A stretch of DNA of 64,000 bases from Carex sylvatica (lineage: Eukaryota; Streptophyta; Magnoliopsida; Poales; Cyperaceae). The stretch covers positions 682,001 to 746,000 of the forward strand of contig CAXKVR010000034.1 of the NCBI GenBank assembly GCA_964058845.1. The letters run 5' to 3'. Below the pieces are notes generated by a model. The model saw only the letters and a program-made list of their open reading frames with translations, was not told the origin of the DNA and did no database searches. A program made the position numbers and the translations under genes. This document shows, piece after piece, positions 11,096 through 23,000 of this stretch (within the stretch, counting starts at the first letter, position 1; every line of letters starts with the position of its first letter).

Positions 11096-14000
11096 TAGAT
11101 TATAATAGTTTCATGAAGCTTGAAAGGAGACATGATTCCATTATATCTTTTCAGGTAAATTTAAAAGATTGCCGCACTTACTGAATAGGAAAAAAATAAT
11201 AACAATGAGAGAAGATGTACCTTTTCAAGATAGACGAGAAATGGGTATTGAAACGAATTCAAACTATGGTTAATGGAAGAAGGATGTATGTGAACTTCAC
11301 GTCGTCCATCAAACAAGAAATTAGATCTAGTGCCAGATGTCCCCCTACCACTTAAGGCTCCTTTTTCAATACCTTCTATTGTAGCAGCTACATTTGGATA
11401 TAGACCTGCACATATAACCGACTATATGCTACTCTGTTATAACTTGAACCAATTAGATCATTCTTGTTTCATTTCTCTTGTTCATTTGTGGTTCTGTGTA
11501 AGGTTGAGTAGACTTTCTATCTTTAACTGAGGGTTTTTTTCTTTTTTCAAGGATGACGACACAATTGTAGATATAAACAACCTTTGCATTATACCAGTCA
11601 GGACCAATAGGAGTGCATATAACTTGTGTTCCCCCATAATAAGTAACTTGTTAACCAATTGTTGTGAACAGAATTTCAAAGGGGAGGATCAACATCTTGC
11701 AAAGTGAAATTCAGAATAAAAAATGAAACAAATCAAAACTGAATTTCTAATTTGGAAGAAATAGCAGTCTTTTAGCAAAGAATGAAATGTAAAAAGATAA
11801 GTAAAAAAGCACAATGTAAAAGGAAATCACCTTGATCACTGATGAGTGTTGTGCGTTGATATTGAATGGAAGAGACAAATTTGTGAACCAGGTATCAAGG
11901 TTGCCTTTCTTTTTCCTATCAATACGCTGCATAATCGCCACATAAATAATGGTCAAGCAACATTCTCCAATCAGAAGAATAGTGAGAAGAAGAAAATTAA
12001 AATTTGATTTTCTACCAAAATATCTTTTGGCATCTCAATGAGTCCAATATCGGCCAAGAGAGTCCCAAACTGTACACGCATGTCCCTGCAATGCAAAAGA
12101 CATTAATCAATGTCTCACATTCACTTCAAAATTGTACGAATTATAAGTCTTGAATAAAATAGCAAAAAAAAACAAAATGCTCATAACCTGATCATGTACA
12201 TAACTGAGCTGTTCAAAAAGAAAGATCGGCAAAACTGCTGAGCGGCTTTCGGTCCATTCTGCATCAATCATTCAAATTTTGCACTAGTAAAGGTCAGACA
12301 AACTCAGAAATCATGCCCAAATGTACCAGTATGAGTAGAGCCTACTTGCCCCGTATCTAATAATCCAAAAATTTATTACATATATACCTCAATGAGAACC
12401 TTGGCCCATTTGTTGTAGGCAAGAACCATTAGAAGGTGATCTGACTGCTTGTGGCCACCAGTAGAAGCAGTCCCATCAAGACCTTCATTTAGTAGCATCG
12501 TTTTAGCTTTCTCCACATTTGACTTCTACAAATATTAATTATTGCATTTTATTATATGAAGGTCCATATTTACTTCATCTGCAGTTACCGTTCTAACATT
12601 AAGAAGTTTAATAAAGAAAATACAAAAAAGGGAACTGAATTTTGAGTTGTTGAGTTATTTAGATATAGTAAGTTAATTAGTTAATGTTGTAGGGACTTAT
12701 TTGTAAGAATGTATTAATATAAAAGGAGACCTAGAGAAGGTTAACCTAATTTTATCCCAAATTATAACATGGTATCAGAGCCTATTGGCAGCTGTTAGCA
12801 ACACATCGTCTCTGGTGACCACCGATACTAGCCATCTCGCGTTTCTCTTGTCGCTACTGGGAATCTTCCCATCGCTAGTTTGCCAGTCGCTACTAAGCGA
12901 TAATCTGGTCGCTATTTTTCTCCAGCGACGCTCATGCCGAGAAGTAGCGATTATTCTAAGTCGCTAATTTTTCATCAATAGCGAACTTGTTATTTTAATA
13001 GCGATTATTATTTTTTCCTTCTTGGTAGTGATTATTTCTGGCCAAAAGGAAAAAAGGGAATTTCTAAATAATATTTTTTATTCTGTTTTGTTGTTTGGTG
13101 TTGAGTGTTCAAAGATAAATGGATCAAGGGTACTGGCTCAGCTCATTACACTTCATCTGTCCTTGTCATCTGTATTGCATGTCCCTTCGTTTCCAGTTAA
13201 CTTATTCTCTGTTAACTCACTCATTGATCAATTGAATTGCACTGTGTTGTTTGATCGGGATATATGTGTCTTCCAGGAGAAGGAAACGGGGAGGAGGATT
13301 GGGACTGGCATCAGGCATGATGGCCTTTGGTATTTGGACAGAAAGACTGCAATGATTGCTGCTGCTGTTAGCGGAGGGCCAAAGGCAGAAGCAATGCTTC
13401 AACATTGCCGATTAGGACATTTATCTTTTGATAGTTTGAATAGGTTAGAACTTGAGATAATGAAGAAAGTAGATAGAAAAGAGTTATTTTGTAATGCTTG
13501 TGAACTCGAAAAACATACTCGTTCTACTTATAAAATGATTGGTCTTCAAAGTTTTGAGTCATTTTCACTTGTTTATTCTGATGTTTGGGGGCCATGTCCT
13601 ATTACTTCTATTAGTGGTTTTAGATGGTTTGTTACTTTCATTGATTGTTATTCACGTATAACCTGAATATACATGATGAAGCAGAAATCTGAGGTTTACA
13701 AATGTTTTCAAGATTTCTCAGCTTATGTAAAGACCCAGTTTGGAGTGCAGGTGAAGATTCTTAAGATAATGGGACTGAGTATGTTAACAAGGAGTTTGCG
13801 GCTCTCATCTCTAGTCAGGAAATTCAACATCAAACCACATGTCCAGACACTCTTGCTCAGAATGGAGTGGCTGAACGCAAGAACAGACATCTACTGAAAG
13901 TGGCACGCTCATTGATATTGACAATGAATGTGCCTAAGTTTTTGTGGAGTGAGGCTGTTATGACAGCAGCTTATTTGATCAACAGGATGCCATCAAGAGT

Positions 14001-17000
14001 ATTAGGGATAAGACGCCATGTGAAATGCTTTTGGGCATGAATGTTTTTGTTGTTCCACCAAGAGTGTTTGGATGCACATGTTATGTGAGAGATCACAGAT
14101 TGATGGTGAGTAAACTGGATCCGCAAGTAGTTAAATGTATATTTGTTGGCTACTCATCAAGTCAGAAAGGATACAAGTGTTGGTGTCCCACTGAAAGAAG
14201 GTTGTTTGTTAGGATGTGATTTTTCGAGAGTTTGAACCTTTTTATGGAGAGAAGACGGAGTTAAGCTCCTTGTTTGGAGATGGCTCTACCGATGCTAGTA
14301 GAGAGGGGGAGAATGAGAATGAAATTGACATCGTGGTTGGGATGATTCCATGTCCTCTTGAGTCACCAAGTAATGATGGTGCATCGCCGAGTAGTGGTGG
14401 TGACTCAGGAGTTGACAGTTAAGGTCAGGGGGAGCTGAGAGTATACACGAGGAGATAGAAACAACAGCATGAGCCGCCTCTTGTGCCTGTACCAGTACCC
14501 ACAAATGTTGATGTCACAAGTTTCTCCTCACCCGTGCCTTCTTTACCTTCTCCACTTGAGTTGAGAGATAATGATTCATTCCTTGATACTTCTAGTGATC
14601 CTGCCTTGCCCTGCAGAACCCCTCGAGTCAATGTTGGAAAACCTCCAGCTAAGTTTGGTAGTTGAAAGACTGACATTGCAAATTACATATCATATGAATC
14701 CATTTCACCTGCATATAAGTCATTCATTGCATCATTGCATTCAGTGCCTGTACCTAACAATTGGCAGGTAGCTAAGCAAGATCCTAGGTGGTTGAGTGCC
14801 ATGCAAGAGGAACTTCAGGCCTTGAAGAAGAATGACACATGGGAGCTAGTATCTTTGCCAGCTGAGAAGCGTGCTGTTAGATGTAAGTGGGGTATACGGT
14901 TAAGCAAACTCCATATGGCAAGATCGACAGATACAAGGCCAGATTGGTTGCTAAAGGTTACAGCCAAACGTATGGCATTGACTATGACGAGACATTTGCT
15001 CCAGTAGCAAAGATGAGCACAGTTAGAATGTTGGTGTCATGTGCTGCCAACTTCAATTGGCCACTACATCAGCTAGATGTCAATAATGCATTTTTGCATG
15101 GAAATCTCCAGGAGGAGGTGTATATGGAGATTCCACCAGGCTTCACTACTCAAGCAACTGGGAAGGTATGCAAGTTGAAGAAGTCTTTGTATGGGTTAAA
15201 GCAGTCTCCGAGGGCATGGTTCGATAGATTCAGGTTGGCAGTTTGTGGTATGGGATACAAGCAGTGCAATGGGGATCATACAGTGTTTTACAGGCACTTC
15301 AAAACTCGTATCACTATCCTGGCGGTCTATGTTGATGATATTGTAATCACCGGAGATGATGCTGAGGAAATCCTACAGTTGAAGAAGAAGCTGGGAGAGG
15401 CATTTGAAGTCAAAGATCTAGGACAGTTGAAGTACTTCCTTGGGATTGAAATTGCAAGGTCGCGAAAGGGTATAGTGCTTTCTCAGCGGAAGTATGCTTT
15501 GGATCTTCTCTCAGAAACAGGGATGTTGGGTTGCAGAGTTGCATCTACTCCTATCGAGCAAAATCATAAGATGTGTGCCGAGGGTGGTGACCCGATATTT
15601 AAAGAGCAGTATCAAAGATTAGTTGGACGGCTCATATATCTATGTCATACAAGACCTGATATTACTCATGCAGTGAGTGTGGTGAGTAGATATATGCATG
15701 ATTCCAGAGAGCAGCATATGGAGGCAATTCGCAGAATTCTCAGGTATATTAAAGGAAGTTCAGGAAAGGGGTTATGGTTCAGGAGTTCTGGACATTTGAG
15801 AATTAAAGGCTATTGTGATGTGATGCTGATTGGGCGGGTTGTATGGATGATCGTAGGTCCACTACAGGCTACTGTGTATTTGTTGGAGGCAATCTCGTAT
15901 CCTGGCGTAGCAAGAAGCAAGATGTGGTGACTAGGTCTACAGCTGAGGCCGAGTACAGGGCTATGGAAATTAGCCTGTGCGAGTTGATGTGGGTGAGAAA
16001 TATGTTATCTGAGCTGCGCTTATTTAGAGGAGACTCTACAACTTTGGTGTGACAACAAATCGGCAATTAATATTGCCAATAATCCAGTTCAGCATGATCG
16101 CACTAAACATGTGGAGATTGATCGGTTCTTTATCAAGGAGCAACTGAATAGAGGAATTCTGACTTTGAGCTATGTGAAATCACAAGAGCAGTTAGCTGAT
16201 TGTTTAACAAAAGGATCAGGTTCTAAAGAGTATGATATCTTTTGTAACAAGATGGGGGTGATTGATATCTATCGCCCATCTTGAGAAGTGTTGAGTTATT
16301 TAGATATAGTAAGTTAATTAGTTAATGTTGTAGGGACTTATTTGTAAGTGTATTAATATAAAAGAAGACCTCTCCATGAGAGAAGGTTAACCTAATTTTA
16401 TCCCAAATTATAACATGAGTCAACATAAAACCCATTTTCATGGGACATATCTTAATTTTTTGTTCAGTTATAAATCATGGAATGAAGAAAAAGAGACTGA
16501 TTTAAAGATAAATATGCAGAAGTTGAAAAGTTTATGAATTATGTGGCGTTAAGTGTAAAAAACTACCTCCTCTTTGGGATAGACAAATGGAAATTTGTAG
16601 CTCAGAAATGCTGCTACTGAGAGAATAGGGGAGAGGCAACCAAATATGGCACCATAGAGCATCATCTATACAAGAAAAGTATAATATTGGAAACATTTAA
16701 AATTAAACAACAGTTTATTCACTTTATTGTCATAAAAAATATTGACGATAAAACTAATAATAGTAATGACATATATAGAGCATACCTTTCCAATCAGAAC
16801 ATCAACAGGTAGTTTTGACAAATGGTAACCAAGAGGTGAAAGCTTCTCATCTCCTTCGAAGGCTCCCACCTAAAAGTCGAAAAAAAGTTAGCAGTGACCA
16901 TAACAATAATGGCATAGAATTGGATTATTACTCTCCAATTTTAAAATGAAAAATGGAAAAGAGTTATGTACCTTATATAACAAGTCGATGGCAGAGGTAA

Positions 17001-20000
17001 CAGTTTCTTCTCTAGGGGGCTCTATGGCCTAGCTTGCATAACAACACAAACATATTTTGCAATACGAAAAAAGAGGTGATCAATAATTCAATATAAAAGT
17101 ATAGTGTGAAGATATAAAACAAGAGAACATATTGGACAGGTGCAGTTAAGTCAGAGGTTCAGGAGGCCGCGCAAATCTGGATGCCACAGGAGATGGATGC
17201 TATACCTGTTCACGTGCTGGACCCAGAAGATGTGCTGATGATTGAACGGGTGACTGGTACTGATGATGAGTGATCGTCTAGAAGACTTAATTTTTGTCAC
17301 ATCCAAAGTTTGGATTGTGTTCAGTACTATTATCCTAATGCATGGAGTGTGTTATCTCCAGAGACAATATTTTGATATGCCTGCGTGCATTTTACTTTTA
17401 GTAGTTTGTGATTTTGATATTATGCTTAGCTTGTCTGGGATACCATTTGATAAGATGGACTGAACTGATTAACTAGTAGTTGTAAGTTACCTATTTTCAA
17501 TATATGAAACAGGCCTTCGGCCTTTTATCAAAAAAAATATGTATATATATAAAACAAGAGAAAGAGAGAGCACCTTAAGAAGGAATGATTTTATGTCTCC
17601 CAAAGAGAGTGATTTTATGTGTAAACACAACTCAGTTAAGGGCATTCGTAGCATCTCAGGTACCTTTATTTACAAAGAAATTCAAGACCAAGAATAACAA
17701 TACATATATATAAAACCTGTCAAAAAGAATATTCATATATAAGAAAGAAAATAAATTCTTAAAAGTACAAAGATTGAACCTGAAATGGGCGCATAAGAAC
17801 TTCAAACCGATAACGGGTATAGAGGCAAAAACAGATACCAGGTTTGACCCGACCCGCTCTCCCCCGTCTTTGCTTTGCATTGGCACGGGATATCCAATCC
17901 TCAACAATACTTGACATTTTCTGGAAAAAATATATAAATATAAAAATAAAAAAAATTCAAAACTATATAGTAGTTAAAGCCGGGGATCACTTTAGTACTT
18001 GTGGTACCCAGCTGTTTCAATTTTATTTCACATGGATACATGTAGTATAACTTTGCATGTCATGCTCTCTATATAAAGACCGTCAGTGGTCAGCAATTTT
18101 CTAAAATCCAGAAAAAAGAGAGAAGAAAACGAAAATTAGAGATATAAACAACAAAAGAAGGGGGAAATACATGCCTTTTGTGGATTGTACCGATTTTCTT
18201 TGTGCTTTCCAGTCTCAAGAACATATACTACATCATCTATTGTGATGCTAGTCTCAGCTATATCAGTTGCAACTATTACCTACATGAGAGTTTTACGTTG
18301 AAAAACTTACAAACATTAAATCTTGAATTATGCTAAAATTGTCAAAGCCATGCTATTGGGTACCATCAGGAGTTACCTTTCGTATGTTTCCTGGTGGAGA
18401 TTGAAAAACCTTTCTTTGATCAGCTGATGAGAGAAGAGAATGCAAGGGAAGAACCCAATCTGAAGAAGGCCCGCCAAACCGGTACGAGGCGGTCAGTTTA
18501 TCAACAAGCAAATCAATTTCAGCTACTCCCTATAGAAACATTGTTCAGGTTGAGCATATGAGCAATGTAAAAGTACCAACCAAGCACATGGTCTCTAAGC
18601 TTAAACAAATAGAGTAGGCAGCTGTTATTTAAACATGTTATACTCTAAATACTTCTCTATGGCATTCTCGTAGACTCATGCATTCCAAGACTTCTATGAC
18701 AATTAATTTATAATGAAGGACTAGCCATACTTAAATTCAGGACCTCTATCTCCCATACTTGTTAACCAATTAGTGTTCCAAAGTTAACACAACAGTATCA
18801 ACACATAATATTTATATTATCAATATAACCAAACTTGAAGGACAGACTAAAACAAAACAAAAAAACTTGAATTTAAGACTTACAGGAAGAAACACAAGAA
18901 TGGCACCAGGTGGATAATTTTCATCTATATAGCAGACCAAATCTTCCAAAAGATCAAAATCGATAACATCTTCATTTAAACGTTTCTGCATATGGAGAAG
19001 TCAATAAGGTAGTGTATATGGAGAGAGCAAAGTTGGGCATTTTTAACAAGTAATGGCTGCAAATTTCATTGTTTTTATTTTGTGGAAAAAAACACAAGAA
19101 TTGGCCTCAATCAGTTGGAGATGAATAGTGCAAGGGCATTGTGCACTAAAATAACATCTGGTATTTGAAGGCCTAGCATCTATTTAATCACTAACAAAAC
19201 GTATTAGCTGTATGCTAGACCCAATCTTTCCATAGCCCAAAAATCACACCTTTAAGAAGGGAGTATTTATTTACATTCAAGAAATACATACAAAAATATA
19301 ATAAGTAAAATTAGGACACTAATTTGGACTTCAAATGGAAACTTTGAGTTTTGGGGTCACTAAGGATTTATATTAGATCCAAACAATAATTAAAAAAAGG
19401 ATAAAGTTGAAGGAAAGAGAAAGAAAAGACAAACTTTACCCCTTTCCAAAAAAATAAGAGCACTCTGATAAATTATTAGGTACTTAACTAAGTTTTCGCA
19501 TGTTCTTTCACTGTATGACTTGTATGAACCGGCATTATAATTGGGGTTGATATATTCATCAGAGAGTATGGAGTCATCACCCCAAGAAGATAGCACCAGA
19601 TTCTTCTTTCCTCTTCGATTATTTACCGAATTACTTCCTTTCTGTCCCTAAATCACAAAAAGAACAAAAAAGATTAATCATATGCAAATTGTTTAATGAA
19701 GGAAGATGAGTCAGAAATAAACCTTCTCTCTGTTATATAACATGAATTCTCCAGAGGCAGGAGAATCAGAAGGTAAAGAATAATTAATTTTCTCATAGAC
19801 ATCCTCTAAGAAAACTGTCGAAACAGGATGAGTTCTCCCTTCTGCAGTAATCACAGGGCAATCACCAAAGTATCTTGAAAATAGACTTGCGTCCACAGTT
19901 GCCGACCTAGAATTTAGATATAGAATGCATGTAAGAATAAATCAAAATGAGGTAGTTGTTCAATTCAATAAAAAAGAAGAGCACTTACATGAGAATAACC

Positions 20001-23000
20001 TTCAGCTTGGAACATCCACTAGAAGCTTGCTTTTCAATTAGGCTCTTTAATACAATCAGAAGGAAATCACCCTGGAAGAACAAAGAGTTGGATAAATGCT
20101 AATACAACTAAAATGTTAAGCTTAGAAAGAAAGGGCAAGATATTACCAAAAGAGAGCGTTCATGTACTTCATCAACCACAACATGGGTGATACCTTCAAA
20201 GTTTTTATTTGTCTACATAATAGCAAATTAAAATCAGCAAAAACGAGTAGAAACGTGTGCACTTTAATCATATTAGAGACAAGAAAGGCTCACTGAAAGT
20301 TTCCTAAGGAGTATTCCAGTTGTACAAAAAAGGAGTTTTGTCCGTTCATTCCTATATCATTACAAAAGAAATAGTCATCAACAAAATCAAAAGTTTAAAT
20401 CAGTTTGAGGCCACATGTTAATGTTAGTAGCATGATAAAACCAGCAAAATGAACTTTTTAGTAACAAGTACAAGGAAGAAAAGTTGACACCTGGCACTGT
20501 CAAGTCGAACTTGGTAGCCAACCAATGAACTGTCAGAACCAGGTGAGAGTTCACATCTCTCATCTGACACCCTTTCTGCCACTGAAATTGCCTGACAAAA
20601 TGATAGGATGAGATGAAAACTTGAAAGTTTGGTTCACAAATAGGAGACAGTGGCCTGATATATAGCAATAATGGCATGGTAGTACATTTGTAGTTTGATC
20701 CTTTTTTTCCAACAATAACCCTACATAAAACAAATAATAGCATCCTTATCTGACTTCTTTAGTAGCTTTAACAAAATTAGTACATCAAATGTCTGTAGAT
20801 GGAAAGAAATTATGAGAAATAATAAGAAGATTATTGTTCCGATTTGAATCTGTTTCTTTCTTCCCTCTCATATAAATATCAAACAAGAAAATCATACGAG
20901 CCATACTAGCTTCCTAAAGCATTTTCAGCCAATCTTAAACAAAGTTAACAATTAGCAAAAGTGAACTTATTTATTGGTATATACTTCATAAAAGAAACTT
21001 CTGTTTCAATTGTGCTACCATACCGCAATTCGACGGGGTTGTGTGCAAACAATGTTACAGCATCCGCCAACACCAGATTCAATCATGTCATCTAATATAA
21101 ATTGCGGGACCTGAAAATAAAAAACAGTCATTAGAAGACAGCAATTGGAAGAAACATAACATCTGATAGAAACTTTTGACATGATACAGATATTACCTGT
21201 GTTGTTTTCCCACACCCAGTTTCTCCACAAACAACAATCACATCATTCTCTCCAAGTAAGTTTAAAAATTGGTCCTTTAACTTAGCTATAGGGAGAGCTG
21301 CTCTGGCCTCCATCATTTTCTGAAACAAGACAAGGATCATTTGTGAGACCACAAGATTGACATTGTGTCATTTCTTTTAAAATACTTGTGTACTTGTACA
21401 ATTCCAGGTTAACAGCTTGAGACTTACCATTAGTTTCTTTTCTTGTCTAAGTTAGGTCTTTTTCAACAAATTTTTTATCACCTATAGTGCATGATGGTGT
21501 CCATGTGAGTAGGCAACTGTTTATATTTGTAAAAGAGGATAGTAAATTTTACCATAAACTTGGGCAGATTCTTCTTATTATCCATCTCTTCTTTCAAAAG
21601 TAAACTTTCAGATTGTTGCCGAGCAGTTAGTCCTAGGAATTTAATCATACATGAAAAATGACACCAACACATTTAGTTTAGATTTTTACATGGTGGGCCT
21701 CCAACCCAATTTCTGAAGAAGGTAAAGCAGAAATCCAAAAATAAAAGATAACTAAAATAGAGAGCACCTGAACTTTCTGTCATGCTCTTATGCTTTACAG
21801 GAGATGTGTTTTCTAGCACATTCGTATTTTCAACCTTTTGTGCACTAACAGAAGTAAGCGCATCTGATTTGACTTTATTCAATAACGTATCAACAAATCC
21901 ATCCCTTCGGTTCTTATCTCTCTCTAAGATTTTTGGTGAGAGTGCACCTGTATATATTTCAAATATGAAGGATAATGAAATAATTCTGAAACATTTACAA
22001 GTACAACCAAATGAAGTGAGAGGTAGCAGATTACCATTTTGCCATTTTGAAACAAGAGATGAGTATGGTTCTGCAAGTATTTGGTGAAGAGGAAGGTCGG
22101 CAAAAAGTTGGTAAAGGGCAAAAGATGCAACTTTACTTTGTGCTTCCTGCAAAAAATATTGTAGTTATCGTTACATTGTTTGAATTGATTTTGAAGATAT
22201 GTTTGTATTTGAGAGAGAGAGAGAGAGAGAGAGAGACCTCAACAGACTTAGATGGCTCCTCTTCATCAGATATCTGAAAAGTGGTCAAACCACCAGCCTT
22301 GCGGCTTTTACCTCTGCCAGTAGTGGTCCGCATTACATTGACAGAATATATGAAGTTGCTATCCTTGTCAGAAACTTTGCTATACTTCGGTGCCTCCCAC
22401 CCCAGCCTCTGACAGAATTTCTGAAGAATTGCCTTGGGCAGTTTACCAGGTTCACCCTGCAATCACAAAATAGTAATTAAAGACTACAGTGCTAAATAAC
22501 TATAAATATTATTAGAAGGAAGAGGTACAAGAAAATTACCTTCTTCCATATGTCGTCAATATTTCCTAACATGTGACCATAACCATCATCTGACACTTTT
22601 TCTGGTTTCTCTTGCTTCCATGCATCAGGGTTATCTGTGGAAGAGTCTTCAAAAAATAAGTCATTAAGCTCTACTTCCTCTTCCACAGGATCACAAGAAT
22701 CTTTCTTTCTCTCCAGTGTACTACCATCCTCATCCTCTCCATTTCGAAATACTGTAACATCAACACTTGTGTTTACTGTTTCTTCTACCGGCTCAAAAAA
22801 CAGGATTTCATCACTGAGACCTGGAGATTCAGATATAAAAAGTGTTTCTTAAAACCTAAGGATTTAATACGGCAAGTAATACATATGTACTTGATACATA
22901 CATGATATGTTATGCTTGTTAAAAAAAGGTTCATACCTAAAGAAGACAACTCTTGCTTGAGTTCAGCAATAATTTTACCAAAGTGACTTTGGCTTTTCTT

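Larger units (their letters stand above)
12648..16415 (+). mobile_element. Ty1/copia retrotransposon with very short LTRs, inside a helicase intron
   Basis: The element has LTRs at 12648-12769 and 16289-16415, both starting TGTTGAG and ending ATAACA. A 5-bp target duplication, TGAGT, lies at 12643-12647 and 16416-16420. The primer site TGGTATCAGAGCC (complementary to initiator Met-tRNA) follows the 5' LTR. The 3.77-kb element is antisense to the host gene and sits in the intron between exons 25 and 26 (12526-16566). The domain order (integrase before reverse transcriptase) is copia. Most of gag is missing. Internal stops and frame changes show it is not autonomous. Confidence 0.93.

Noticed and set aside
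11650..11710. Possible small helicase exon between exons 29 and 30
   Set aside because: The acceptor CATATAG at 11422-11428 already joins exon 30 in frame and supplies the expected [10 protein letters not shown] segment, so no extra exon is needed.
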